Assembly (NCBI GenBank): GCA_031549415.1
Contig: JAVBPU010000009.1
Span: 119,407-183,406, forward strand
Length of the DNA stretch: 64,000 nucleotides
DNA from: Limiplasma sp031549415
GTDB taxonomy: Bacteria; Bacillota; Clostridia; Christensenellales; Aristaeellaceae
Direction of reading: 5' to 3'
The position numbers and the translations under genes are program-made. Positions 23,947-32,789 of the stretch are shown in pieces. Position 1 is the first letter of the stretch. Each line of letters opens with the position of its first letter. Under the pieces are notes generated by a model, which was given only the letters and a program-made list of their open reading frames with translations, made no database searches and had not been told where the DNA came from.

Positions 23947-26940
23947 CTATCGAGAAACCTTGGGAATCCCGGCTTCTTCCAGCAGTGTTTCATACATATG
24001 GACCAAAGAATCATAAGCGTTGCCATCAGTGCCCGGATCCCGGTCCACCAACAGGCGCAAGGCTAGCTGGTAACCGTACGCCAGGCGGTCTTTTCCCAAA
24101 AGTTTTGGCCCATAGGGTTGCCTCCAGATCACCAGCGTGCGATACGCCACTTTCTTGAGATAAACAAAATAACCCTCCCGCTCGCAGGCATACCGCGCCA
24201 GGCGGTAGCTCTCCCAGTCCAACGATTCCACTTCCAGCGCTTGCGGATGCTTTCTGGCCAGCTCCGCTAGGTAGGTCAGGCAAGAGGTGAAAACCAGCAG
24301 GTCTTCCGCGCCCATGTCGGCCCAATCCATGCGCTGATAGTGCCCGAACGCTAAGTCCACGAACTCTTTCATGGATTCTATGTCCCCGGCATTGGCGTGG
24401 CAATGGGCCATCTGCACGCAGGCCCTGCAGCACAGGGTGCGCAACCGGTCCGCTTTGGAGGTCAGATCGAACAGGTAGGGCTCCAGTGGTATTTCGTCGA
24501 TATCCGGGCGGATGAGGTTTGGGTTGCCAATCTCCACGTTCGCAACAAACAGCGCGTGTTCCACCAGAAACCGGATCACGCCCGTGTCTTCCCAGCCGTT
24601 TCCCCAGAAGCCAGCGATATCTCCGGCGATCTCCGACAGCATCTTTGGCAGGTTGTATACCTGTGAGTAGGTGGAAATGGAAAGATTTTCCGTAGGCAGC
24701 GCAGTGAGCAGGCGCATCAGCTGGGCCAGGTCGGTTTTTGTATTCCAGAAAAAATGACGTGCGACGGCAGCCTCCAGGGTCAGGATCGCGATGCGTTGTA
24801 TATAAGCAAAATACTCTACCTGTGAAAAGTAGGGGATGCCCACATCCACCACCATCCGCAGCAGCGGCAGGAAGTCCTGCTGATCCCGGCATTTCCCCAC
24901 CAGGCCCGGAAGTATGGGATCGACGTAGTCCGCATCCCGCCTATACATGGAATTCCACAGCGGGGTGGTACAGGCATAGAACACCGCCGGTTCCTTGACA
25001 AGTGCGTTGAGGTAGTCAAACAGCGCCTCGTGCCGACCTGCGTTCAAAAAAACCAACAGGGCGCCTTCGCGTTTTAGCGGGTATTCATCGGGCAGCGAAA
25101 CCAGGTAATCGGCGATGGGCTGGATATACTCCTCATATAGAGGAGAATACAAGTGGCGGGCGGCTTCCAGGTAGTATTCTTCGCGAAATTTCACCTCGTA
25201 TTCGGTACGCATCAGGATGGGACGCAGCCACTTGAGTACCCAGGAAAATTCCACCTGACAGTCCTTCATCCCATAGGCCCTTTCAAGAATAGCCAGAACA
25301 TCGGCCTCGCCAACCTTGCCCGGGCAAAACGCCAGAATCGCCAGCACATGCCGCACAAAATCCGGCCGCAGGCGCTTGGCGAGGCGCGCCACAACCAGTT
25401 CAAACAGCTGCTCCAGCGCATCGTACCCTACGGGCAGCGTTTCAATCCGTTCAAGCAAATAGAGGTCCAGCCTGCGCGCCGGGGCTTCGGTGGCGTAGCG
25501 CGCGTTGAGAAGATCAAACTCCTGCTGATCCATCATCGACAGGTCATTGACAAACAGGTGAAGGCAGGCATAGGCATATTCGGGGATACCCTGCTCCAGC
25601 CTTGCTATCAGCGCGGCCTTCACCTCACTTGAAAGGTTTTTATGGTGGTATGCGGCCATGTTGCTTACGAGATTCGGCTGCTGCTTTTGCTCCATGGGAT
25701 ACTTCATATGCGCCGCACCCAAGGAAGCCAAAAACTTGTTGAAGCGCGTATTCGACCTGTTGCCCGACATATCGTAGACATGAACGATGTTGACCGCGCA
25801 ATTCTGTGGAAGCCACATGATGTTGTCGTGCAAAAAGGAACCGTTGGCTGATGTGGCTTGATACAGCAGGCAGGTGATGGGGCGGTTCAGCTGTGCAACG
25901 AGCTCTGCGAAAGCCTGCATCTGCTGGTGGCAGGACAGGTTTGCAAAATGGCGCGGCGTGCCCAACTGCTCGGCTAGGATACTGTTCCAAACGGCCAGCA
26001 TGGCACATAGGGTGTCGGCCCTGCCGCAGGCTGAAAAGGCAAAGGGAAGCACCAGCGGGCGGCCCTCCAGCAGGGCGAGGGCGTCGATCAGCAGGGCATA
26101 CAGCACCTGATCACAACCCAGCGTGCTGGCAAAACGCATATGAGGGCGGCGGTGCATCTCCATCTTTTGGCACATTTGGCCCACATCCCATAAAAAGGGG
26201 AGCTGTGCCTGCTCGAAAGCGAATCGCTCCTGCACACGGCGCTCTTCGCTGACCCATCCGTCCTTCTGGGCGTAGCGGATCTCCTGCGCGCTGCTTTGTA
26301 TATCGCCCAGCAAATCAGCCCGTACCATCTCGGCCAACGCGTCCAACCCGGTGATTCTCGCCTGGGAGGCATCCCACCGGCAGCAGTAGTGGCGCACCTT
26401 ACCAGGGAATTCGCGTTCAATGCGGGACTTGAGGTTCTGGAGGCGTTGGTAACTTTCTGGATCCTCCAGGGCATCAGAATACAGCGCTTGTTGCTCGGGC
26501 GGCATATGGGTGGTGTCTAGGGGGTCTCGAAAATAAAAGAAACACTTGGCGCCACTTCGATGAAACGCGCCGAACTCGATTTCCAGCGATGTGACGGAGG
26601 CAACCTGGGCCTCCTTCGGCATTCCCTTTGATTCAGAGATATGCTCCAGTAGTGGCTGGGCGGGCACCCAGCCGTAGCGGCCGCCCAAAAGCACAATCAT
26701 GTAGGGCTCGCAGCGCTCAATTTCGTCCAAGCAGACCTGCAGCACGGCACTTTCTTTTGCTTGGTCGGAGGACAAATCGGAAGTATTCACCCCCCACCGA
26801 AGGTCAATAAAGCTTGGGAGCACGCCGATTGTCTCGCAAGCCTCTTGAAGGTCAGGGAGCACGCGCGTAGCGATGAGATCTCGTTCAGCATTCATGTCGC
26901 GAAATGTGCTGGATACAAAAATTGGTTGTGTTCTCCACAT
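23947..26940 (-). CDS. DUF4062 protein with STAND-like architecture and degenerate NTPase motifs
   Basis: This is a 997-residue cytoplasmic protein. The N-terminal DUF4062 domain (about 6-135) has the hallmarks FVSSTFRDMNAERD (8-21) and IDLRWGVNT (45-53). In relatives such as eukaryotic TEP1 and NPHP3 a NACHT-type NTPase follows. Here the equivalent region (about 293-400) keeps the fold-like pattern, but the Walker A site reads FAFSACGRADT in place of GxxGxGKS, and the Walker B site reads CLLYQATSAN with no acidic pair; the later WLP signature remains. A winged-helix-like stretch (VRHVLAILAFCPGKVGEADVLAIL) and a long helical C-terminus follow. It is probably a signalling or defence-type scaffold that no longer uses ATP. 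It is a lone gene without recognisable partners. Confidence 0.78.
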   Translation of the reverse strand: MWRTQPIFVSSTFRDMNAERDLIATRVLPDLQEACETIGVLPSFIDLRWGVNTSDLSSDQAKESAVLQVCLDEIERCEPYMIVLLGGRYGWVPAQPLLEHISESKGMPKEAQVASVTSLEIEFGAFHRSGAKCFFYFRDPLDTTHMPPEQQALYSDALEDPESYQRLQNLKSRIEREFPGKVRHYCCRWDASQARITGLDALAEMVRADLLGDIQSSAQEIRYAQKDGWVSEERRVQERFAFEQAQLPFLWDVGQMCQKMEMHRRPHMRFASTLGCDQVLYALLIDALALLEGRPLVLPFAFSACGRADTLCAMLAVWNSILAEQLGTPRHFANLSCHQQMQAFAELVAQLNRPITCLLYQATSANGSFLHDNIMWLPQNCAVNIVHVYDMSGNRSNTRFNKFLASLGAAHMKYPMEQKQQPNLVSNMAAYHHKNLSSEVKAALIARLEQGIPEYAYACLHLFVNDLSMMDQQEFDLLNARYATEAPARRLDLYLLERIETLPVGYDALEQLFELVVARLAKRLRPDFVRHVLAILAFCPGKVGEADVLAILERAYGMKDCQVEFSWVLKWLRPILMRTEYEVKFREEYYLEAARHLYSPLYEEYIQPIADYLVSLPDEYPLKREGALLVFLNAGRHEALFDYLNALVKEPAVFYACTTPLWNSMYRRDADYVDPILPGLVGKCRDQQDFLPLLRMVVDVGIPYFSQVEYFAYIQRIAILTLEAAVARHFFWNTKTDLAQLMRLLTALPTENLSISTYSQVYNLPKMLSEIAGDIAGFWGNGWEDTGVIRFLVEHALFVANVEIGNPNLIRPDIDEIPLEPYLFDLTSKADRLRTLCCRACVQMAHCHANAGDIESMKEFVDLAFGHYQRMDWADMGAEDLLVFTSCLTYLAELARKHPQALEVESLDWESYRLARYACEREGYFVYLKKVAYRTLVIWRQPYGPKLLGKDRLAYGYQLALRLLVDRDPGTDGNAYDSLVHMYETLLEEAGIPKVSR

Positions 26941-27005
26941 GGGGGGCCACGTCCTTCCAATTTTTTTCTATAGTTTACTCCTTTTGAGGGGAAATGCCAA
27001 GCAAA

Positions 27006-27028
27006 CGCCGCAGGGTTTTCCTGCGGCG
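27006..27028 (-). terminator. Terminator of the SMP-30/kinase/dehydrogenase operon
   Basis: CGCCGCAGG and CCTGCGGCG form a 9-base stem, followed on the minus strand by GTTTGCTT. Confidence 0.7.
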
Positions 27029-27072
27029 CGGCCTGCCAAAGCGTAGGGGTTGTTTTTTGTGCTACTTATGAA

Positions 27073-28068
27073 TTACGGTTCAATTTCCAGCATGCTCATG
27101 GTGGCGGGCATTTCGTGGGCGGTGTTCACCTTTTGCTCGTCCGTGACCAGGTCAAAGCAGCTTACGATGATTTTGCCGTTCCATACGCAGGGCTCGCCGG
27201 GCTCATCCAGGCCGCCGTCAAAGCCGTCGCAATCCGGGCTTTGGGCAATGCGGGTGATCTTCCCGCTGGGGTCGATGCGGCCAATGGCGTTGGCGGAGAA
27301 ATCCGCCACATAAATATTGCCATGGGGATCAATGGTCATGCCGTCCGTGGTCAGCAGCTGGGTTTGGTCCTGGGCCCACAGTTCGTTGTGCAGCACCTGG
27401 GTACCGTCCTCGGACAGGGTCAGGCGGGAAACCGAGCCGTCGCCGAAGTTCCCCACGCAAAGCCGGCCTTCCCGGTCAAACACGATGCCGTCCATGCCAT
27501 ACTGGCACTTGGGGTTTTCCGTGATGAAGGTGGCCAGAATGTTCTTATCCTCCAGGGTGTTGGTCACGTGGATATCATGGTCCTCCAAATGGAAACGGTA
27601 TACGCAGCTGAGCAGCTTACCGCTGTCGGTTTTCACGCGGGCCATGGTGGACTGGGTCACGTAGAGGTGCTCCCCTTTGATGCGGATACCGTTGGGATGT
27701 TCCATGCCGTCCGCTACCACTGTCACCTTTTCCACGGTGTCGCCCTTCATGCGCACCCGCAGGATGCGGCCAGTAAACACCAGGTCCTCCCGGCCGGTCC
27801 AGCCGGGGTTGTCCACAATGTACAAATCCTGGTCCGGGCCAAAGGCGATGCCCATGGAGCGGGCTTCGTGGGTCTTTGGGTTCTTGGGCACGTCAAACCA
27901 CTTGCGGATGTTCCGGTCTTTGTCGATCTTGACGATACAGCTGGGCATGCTCATATCCGCAAAGTTGGGGCAGGAGAGAATCAGGTTCCCCTCCTGGTCG
28001 CATTCCATGCCGTCAGGGGTGCAGATATAGTCCTCGGGCAATAAGGTAAATAGTTTCGGCGTCTGCAT
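27073..28068 (-). CDS. SMP-30/gluconolactonase-family protein
   Basis: This 331-residue beta-propeller protein is of the SMP-30/LRE/gluconolactonase type, which hydrolyses sugar lactones with a bound divalent metal. Recognisable elements are GMECDQEGNLILSC at the first blade, GMEHPNGIRIKG, YGMDGIVFDREGRLCVGNFGDG and TTDGMTIDPHGNIYVADF. The repeated D-x-x-G-N-I/L-Y/L-V pattern marks the propeller blades. It has no signal peptide, so it acts in the cytoplasm. ATG 28068 follows AAAGGAGAG. It is last in the operon behind an FGGY kinase (13 bases apart). Lactone opening would produce a sugar acid for the rest of the island. Confidence 0.85.
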   Translation of the reverse strand: MQTPKLFTLLPEDYICTPDGMECDQEGNLILSCPNFADMSMPSCIVKIDKDRNIRKWFDVPKNPKTHEARSMGIAFGPDQDLYIVDNPGWTGREDLVFTGRILRVRMKGDTVEKVTVVADGMEHPNGIRIKGEHLYVTQSTMARVKTDSGKLLSCVYRFHLEDHDIHVTNTLEDKNILATFITENPKCQYGMDGIVFDREGRLCVGNFGDGSVSRLTLSEDGTQVLHNELWAQDQTQLLTTDGMTIDPHGNIYVADFSANAIGRIDPSGKITRIAQSPDCDGFDGGLDEPGEPCVWNGKIIVSCFDLVTDEQKVNTAHEMPATMSMLEIEP

Positions 28069-28081
28069 TTTTTTCTCTCCT

Positions 28082-29605
28082 TTATACTTTGTGGGCCATG
28101 CGTGCATAGACGGGCAAAAGGGCCTGGTAGCTCATTTCAAACAGTTCCTTCACCGGGCCGTAGGCCTTCACGGCCTCGGGGTCGGGTTCATGTACATGGG
28201 AAACGTCCAGGAAGCGCTCAATGGCGTCAAAATCCTGGAATAACCCCACCCCCACACCGCCGGTCACCGCCGCGCCCATGGAGGTGGCCTCTTCCAGCAG
28301 CGCGGGCGCTTTGATGCGGGCATTGTACACGTCCGCCATCATCTGCCGCCAGACCTTGCCCTTGGCGCCGCCGCCGATCACCAGAATTTCCTCAATGGAA
28401 ATGTGCTGGCGCAAAATGTCCAGGATCACGCCCAGATTCATGGTGACGCCTTCCATCACGGCACGGAACAGGTCCCTGCGCTGGTTTTCCATTTTAAGGC
28501 CCAGGAAAGCAGCCCGGGCGTCCACATTCCAACGGGGGGCCCGCTCTCCAAGCAGATAGGGCAGGAAAATCACCCCGGCCGCGCCGATGGGGCTTTGCTC
28601 GATTTCTCGGTTGATCAGCTCATAGGGGCTGATGCCCTGGTTTTCCGCTTCCAGGGTTTCCGAGGTGGCAATCTGGCTTTTGAGCCAGCCGTAGCTGCCC
28701 CCGGCGGACTGCATGGTTCCGTTGGGCGCATATTTCCCCGGCACAATATGGGCCCAGGTCACGGTGCGCATCTGCTCGTCAAAAACAGGCTTGTCGCTGG
28801 TGGAGGCAATCCACGCGGAAGAGCCCACGTAGCTAAAGGTCTTGCCCACTTTGACGGAGCCCGCGCCCACATTGGCGCACACGCCGTCGCCGCCCCCCAG
28901 CACCACCGGGGTGCCTTCGGCAAGCCCCGTGGCCTCAGCCGCTTCCCGGGTGACACCGCCTGCCACATGGGTGGAGGGAACCAACTCAGGCAGCTTGTCA
29001 AAATCAATGCCCGCAATGTCCACAATTTTGGCGGACCAGGTCAGCGTGTTCAGGTCAATGCAGGCGTTGCTGGTAGCATCGGAGGGCTCGGTGTAAAACT
29101 TGCCGGTAAGCTTGAAAACGATGTAATCCTTCGCGTTCAAGGTCTTGTAGGTTTTTTTGTAGACATCCGGTTCATTATCCCGCACCCACATCAGCTTTTG
29201 GATGCCATAGCTGGCGCTGTTGCGGTGCCCGGCAATGCGGTAATAATCTTTCAGCTCGATTTTCTTAGCAATGGCCTGCTGCTGGGCCTGGGCCCGCTGG
29301 TCCGCCCAGATGATGGAAGGCCGAAGGGGCGTGCCCTTCTGGTCCACACAAAGGCAGCCCATCATTTGGCCCGAGAAACTCACCGCCGCGATATCCGCCG
29401 GGTTCACCTTCGTGCTTTGAATCAGCCCCGCGCTGGTTTCGCACACAGCGCGCCACCAATCCGCCGGGTCCTGCTCCACCCAGGTTTCATTGAAATAATG
29501 GGTGCCATAGGTGAACACCGTGCTGCCCACCAGCTTTCCCTCTTGGGAAAACAGCGTGGCCTTGTTGCCGGATGTGCCTAAATCGTGCGCCAGGATGTAC
29601 TTCAT
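28082..29605 (-). CDS. FGGY carbohydrate kinase, xylulokinase-like
   Basis: This 507-residue kinase belongs to the FGGY family, whose members phosphorylate xylulose, gluconate, glycerol and other polyols. The N-terminal phosphate motif is AHDLGTSGNKATLF (D8), the substrate-side segment is SFSGQMMG, and the second ATP motif is LVIGGGAKGKVWRQMMADV with GAAVTGGVGVG after it. Length and order resemble XylB. Given the neighbours, a sugar acid or ketose such as a keto-gluconate is as likely a substrate as xylulose. It lies 38 bases after the shikimate-dehydrogenase-like gene. Confidence 0.87.
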   Translation of the reverse strand: MKYILAHDLGTSGNKATLFSQEGKLVGSTVFTYGTHYFNETWVEQDPADWWRAVCETSAGLIQSTKVNPADIAAVSFSGQMMGCLCVDQKGTPLRPSIIWADQRAQAQQQAIAKKIELKDYYRIAGHRNSASYGIQKLMWVRDNEPDVYKKTYKTLNAKDYIVFKLTGKFYTEPSDATSNACIDLNTLTWSAKIVDIAGIDFDKLPELVPSTHVAGGVTREAAEATGLAEGTPVVLGGGDGVCANVGAGSVKVGKTFSYVGSSAWIASTSDKPVFDEQMRTVTWAHIVPGKYAPNGTMQSAGGSYGWLKSQIATSETLEAENQGISPYELINREIEQSPIGAAGVIFLPYLLGERAPRWNVDARAAFLGLKMENQRRDLFRAVMEGVTMNLGVILDILRQHISIEEILVIGGGAKGKVWRQMMADVYNARIKAPALLEEATSMGAAVTGGVGVGLFQDFDAIERFLDVSHVHEPDPEAVKAYGPVKELFEMSYQALLPVYARMAHKV

Positions 29606-29643
29606 GTGCGTGATCCTCCCTCAATTCGGCGTTCTGCGTCTGG

Positions 29644-30582
29644 TTACCGAATGGTGCTGGCAATCGCGTCGCACATTTTCAGGCGTTCTCCCGTGATGTC
29701 CGTGTGGAACACCTCCGCGATGACAGAGGTCCATCCATGAATGAAATAGATCCAGCCGTCCTCTACCGTCACGTTGCGCTCTTTTTGCTGGGCCTCAGCC
29801 TGGTGCATGAATTCCAGGGTGCCGCGGTAATTGAACTCCCAGGCGATGCCATTTTGAGGGAATTTGCATTGATCCGTCAAGGGAGAGCCGGGGCGGTCCT
29901 TGCCAAGGCCCGTAGCGTTGATGACCATGGAACCTGCCGGGAGCCCTTCCACCACCAGGTCATTCCACTCCGCCGTGGGGCAAAAATGATAGCTCATGGG
30001 AACCCGGGCATTGTCCAGCACCTTCACCGCTTCGGCCAGACGGGGCGCGCTGCGGTTGGTGATGTGGATGCGGGCGGGCAGGTTGTCCCCATGCTTGGCT
30101 TCATACAAATACGCGGCCACAGACAGCGCGCTTCCACCGGCGCCCAGCACGCAGACCTCTGCCTGGGGATGCTTTTTCCAATAATCCTTTTCAAGGAAGG
30201 CTTCTAAGGCCAATCCCACGGTGATGGGGTCCTTGGCATGTCCGCAGAGCTTGCCCTGGTCCTTGGAGATGGAGGAAAGCTCGTTGAACTGCACCGCGTA
30301 GGGGTCCATGTATTCAAACAGGTCCTTGGCCGCATTGTACAAGTCAATCTTATGGGTGGTCACCAGCGCCCCCAGGGACAACGGGTCGCTCTTGATGAAT
30401 TCCACACATTTGCGGTATTCTTCTTCCGGCGCGTGGATTCCGATATCAATGCCCTTGATGATCGCGTCCAGTTGCAGCGCCTCCGCCCATTTGGGAAAAA
30501 CCTTCATGATGGAAGATTGGCCGGTGGTAACACCCACAAAGTACATGGTCGGCCGATCTGCTTTTTGGGGTAAGGTCATCAT
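29644..30582 (-). CDS. Shikimate/quinate dehydrogenase-like oxidoreductase
   Basis: This 312-residue enzyme has an AroE-like N-terminal catalytic domain (VTTHKIDLYNAA with the conserved lysine) and a C-terminal Rossmann domain (VLGAGGSALSVAAYL). The segment that binds shikimate in AroE, normally HSxSP, reads GQSSIMKVFP here. It is therefore a divergent member of the family and probably not the biosynthetic shikimate dehydrogenase. It heads the operon with the FGGY kinase and SMP-30 protein, which suggests NAD(P)-linked oxidation of a hydroxyl in a sugar acid or cyclitol. Start 30582 (ATGATG) is best spaced from GAAGGAG. Confidence 0.8.
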   Translation of the reverse strand: MMTLPQKADRPTMYFVGVTTGQSSIMKVFPKWAEALQLDAIIKGIDIGIHAPEEEYRKCVEFIKSDPLSLGALVTTHKIDLYNAAKDLFEYMDPYAVQFNELSSISKDQGKLCGHAKDPITVGLALEAFLEKDYWKKHPQAEVCVLGAGGSALSVAAYLYEAKHGDNLPARIHITNRSAPRLAEAVKVLDNARVPMSYHFCPTAEWNDLVVEGLPAGSMVINATGLGKDRPGSPLTDQCKFPQNGIAWEFNYRGTLEFMHQAEAQQKERNVTVEDGWIYFIHGWTSVIAEVFHTDITGERLKMCDAIASTIR

Positions 30583-30648
30583 GGAACAACACTCCTTCAA
30601 TTGTTATGAGCCCTGGGGCCCCGTTATGGTTTAATGACTATACGTAGT

Positions 30649-30663
30649 TTTGTTATGATATTA
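30649..30663. promoter_or_regulatory. Shared motif, copy 1 (possible GntR site)
   Basis: TTTGTTATGATATTA lies between promoter and start codon of the dehydrogenase operon. It fits the pattern TTTGNNATNATATNA found again at 30745 and 34639. Confidence 0.35.
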
Positions 30664-30744
30664 GACTTCAAGAAAAAAGGGATTTTCCGTCGCTTTTCCG
30701 TCCAAGAAAAGCTTCTTGCAGTTTTTGTTGATGCGCTAACTCTC

Positions 30745-30759
30745 TTTGTTATTATATCA
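30745..30759. promoter_or_regulatory. Shared motif, copy 2, over the operon promoter
   Basis: TTTGTTATTATATCA covers the minus-strand TATAAT box of the dehydrogenase-kinase-SMP-30 operon, so a bound repressor would block transcription. Confidence 0.4.
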
Positions 30760-30778
30760 TGATTTTATGAATCCGCAA
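30751..30778 (-). promoter_or_regulatory. Promoter of the dehydrogenase/FGGY/SMP-30 operon
   Basis: On the minus strand TTGCGG and TATAAT are 16 bases apart. The promoter resembles that of the gntR gene: both read CTTGCGGA, then ATGATATAAT, then CAAAG. Confidence 0.58.
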
Positions 30779-30799
30779 GACAAAGTTTCTGATTGTGGG

Positions 30800-30836
30800 G
30801 CAAGGGGGAGAGCGCCGGCGGCCCTCTCCCCCTTGC
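30800..30836 (-). terminator. Hairpin after the aldolase-VOC gene
   Basis: GCAAGGGGGAGAG and CTCTCCCCCTTGC form a perfect 13-base stem with an 11-base loop just after the stop codon. There is no T-run. Confidence 0.62.
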
Positions 30837-30843
30837 CTACAAT

Positions 30844-31800
30844 TCACCGCTGCGACAAATGGAAGGAAAATCCCGCAATCTCATCCGCCAGATGCCACCC
30901 CGTGAGCTTGCCGTCCTCCAGGATGGGCGCGTCCTCGTCAAAGCGGTATCCACGCCCTTGCAGATAGGCTTTGGCCCTTTGCAAAAACCGGGTGCTGATG
31001 CCAATGTGGCCCAGCCTGCCCCGGCCCTTTTCCCGCATCACTTCAAAGCCGTTGCCAATAAAATAGGCATAGGATTTCTCCTTCACAGGCCATTGCAACA
31101 GGTCCGCCAACGCTTTTGCGGTGGCTGTAGCCTCCTGCTCATTTTCGCTGTTGATGCCGATATGGTACAATTCAAAGCCAAGCACCAGCTGCACCGCGGC
31201 CCGGGTCAGCTCCGTGATCTTGCCCCAATCCTTGGCTGCAATGGCGCTTTCCGGCACCATCCAGGAGCCGCCGCAGGCGGCAATCTTGCCAAAGCTGAGG
31301 TAGTCCAGCAGGTTCTTTTCGCTGATGCCGCCGGTGGGCACAAACCGCACATCCCCATAGGGGGCGGACAGCGCCTTCACCAGGGGAAGGCCGCCCAGGG
31401 CTTCCGCCGGGAAGAATTTCACCAGCTTCACGCCCAGGCCTAGCGCCATTTCGATGTCACTGGGGTTGGCGCAGCCCGGCAAGATGGGCACGCCCACCTG
31501 CTGGCAATGCCGCACCACTTCCGGGTTGAAGCCCGGGGAAACGATATAGGTGGCTCCGGCGGCCACCGCTCGGTCCACTTGCTGGCAGGTGATGACGGTG
31601 CCTGCACCCAGCAGCACATCCGGCAGTTCCTTGTGCACCGCCGCGATGGAAGCCTCGGCGGCAGCGGTACGGAAGGTGATTTCCGCCACGGGGAGGCCGC
31701 CCTCTTTCAGGGCGCGGCAAAGAGGCACCGCATCTTCCGCGTTCTCTATTTTGATCACGGGCACGAGCCCGATCAGGGAGAGTTTTTCAAAGATATCCAT
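30844..31800 (-). CDS. KHG/KDPG aldolase fused to a C-terminal VOC-like domain
   Basis: This 318-residue protein has two parts. Residues 1-205 form a class I KHG/KDPG aldolase: the base E40 in AEITFRT, the Schiff-base lysine K128 in KLVKFFPAE, and the phosphate-site segment VPTGGI. The enzyme splits 2-keto-3-deoxy-6-phosphogluconate or 4-hydroxy-2-oxoglutarate to pyruvate and an aldehyde. Residues 206-318 resemble a glyoxalase/VOC domain (FELYHIGINSENEQEATATA, then GHIGISTRFLQRAKAYL and a final WHLADEIAGFSFHL). A normal Eda ends near 210 residues. The extra domain could bind metal and a small acid, perhaps acting as epimerase or isomerase on the same intermediate. Confidence 0.85.
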   Translation of the reverse strand: MDIFEKLSLIGLVPVIKIENAEDAVPLCRALKEGGLPVAEITFRTAAAEASIAAVHKELPDVLLGAGTVITCQQVDRAVAAGATYIVSPGFNPEVVRHCQQVGVPILPGCANPSDIEMALGLGVKLVKFFPAEALGGLPLVKALSAPYGDVRFVPTGGISEKNLLDYLSFGKIAACGGSWMVPESAIAAKDWGKITELTRAAVQLVLGFELYHIGINSENEQEATATAKALADLLQWPVKEKSYAYFIGNGFEVMREKGRGRLGHIGISTRFLQRAKAYLQGRGYRFDEDAPILEDGKLTGWHLADEIAGFSFHLSQR

Positions 31801-31819
31801 GGTTGTGTTCCTCCTTGCG

Positions 31820-32746
31820 TCAGTGCATATCCCGAATCAGATTTTCGGTGGCCATTTGGCCCATGTTCTCGGTGGCCCCGTAGGTGGAGGCCGCGCAGTG
31901 GGAGCCGATCACCACGTTTTGCAGGGTAAACCATTCCTTGTTTTCCGGAGGCTCCTGGGCAAAGGCGTCCAAACCCGCTCCTGCGATGCCGCCTTCCCTC
32001 AGCGCCGCCAGCAGCGCATCCTCGTCAATGAGCCCTCCCCGGGCGGTATTAATGAGGTACGCGCTTTTTTTCATCATCGCCAGCTGGTCCTTGCCGATGA
32101 AGTTGCGGGTTTCCTCCATCAGCGGCAGGTGCAGGCTGATGAAATCCGCCTCCCGGAAGATGTCCTCCGGCTTGGCGTAGGTGATGCCGTTGGCGGTGGC
32201 ATAGGCTTCATCCCAATACACGTCATAGGCCAGCACCTTCATGGAGAAGCCCTGGGCCCGGCGGGCCACATGGCGGCCAATGGCCCCAAGCCCCAAAAGG
32301 CCCAGGGTTTTGCGGGACACATCGCTGGTGGTGATCTTGCCCCAATTGCTTTGCCTGCACTGGGCGTCAATGGGCAGCACCTGGCGGGCCAGGGCCAGCA
32401 TCAGCGCCATGGCATAATCCGCCACGGCCTCTGCGTTGGCCCCCACGGTTTTGGAAACCTTGATGCCCCGCCGCTGGGCTTCCGGAAGATCAATATTGTC
32501 CATGCCCACGCCATATTTGGAAATGGCGCGGAGCTGCGGCGCCGCGGCCATGACCTCCGCGTCCATCGGGTCCACACCCAAGATGACCCCGGCGCAGGGC
32601 GCAATTTTTTCCATGATTTGCGCCTTGGTCATGATTCCACCGGTATCATTGAGCACCAGCTCAAAGCCCTTGCTTTTGAGTAGCTCAAACAATGAGGGAT
32701 CCGTTTTGCCGTATGAACGCGGGGTAATCAGTACTTTGTCAGCCAT
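31820..32746 (-). CDS. D-isomer 2-hydroxyacid dehydrogenase
   Basis: This 308-residue NAD-dependent oxidoreductase is of the SerA/GyaR/hydroxypyruvate reductase family. The dinucleotide motif is GLGAIG (152-157), and the catalytic Arg lies in NTARGGLIDE, the Glu in EPPENK and the His in GSHCAAST. There is no ACT regulatory domain, so it is not a typical biosynthetic phosphoglycerate dehydrogenase. It is placed 19 bases before the aldolase gene and 43 after the phosphotriesterase-like gene. A role in reducing hydroxypyruvate, glyoxylate or another 2-oxo acid released by the aldolase fits. ATG 32746 follows AGGAGG. Confidence 0.86.
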   Translation of the reverse strand: MADKVLITPRSYGKTDPSLFELLKSKGFELVLNDTGGIMTKAQIMEKIAPCAGVILGVDPMDAEVMAAAPQLRAISKYGVGMDNIDLPEAQRRGIKVSKTVGANAEAVADYAMALMLALARQVLPIDAQCRQSNWGKITTSDVSRKTLGLLGLGAIGRHVARRAQGFSMKVLAYDVYWDEAYATANGITYAKPEDIFREADFISLHLPLMEETRNFIGKDQLAMMKKSAYLINTARGGLIDEDALLAALREGGIAGAGLDAFAQEPPENKEWFTLQNVVIGSHCAASTYGATENMGQMATENLIRDMH

Positions 32747-32789
32747 GAGAAGTCCTCCTATTCGTCGTTGGATGCGCGAAAAGCCTGGG

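Noticed and set aside
28403..29581. Open frame of 392 codons antisense to the FGGY kinase
   Set aside because: Shadow frame with biased composition and no ribosome site; the kinase motifs on the other strand are intact.
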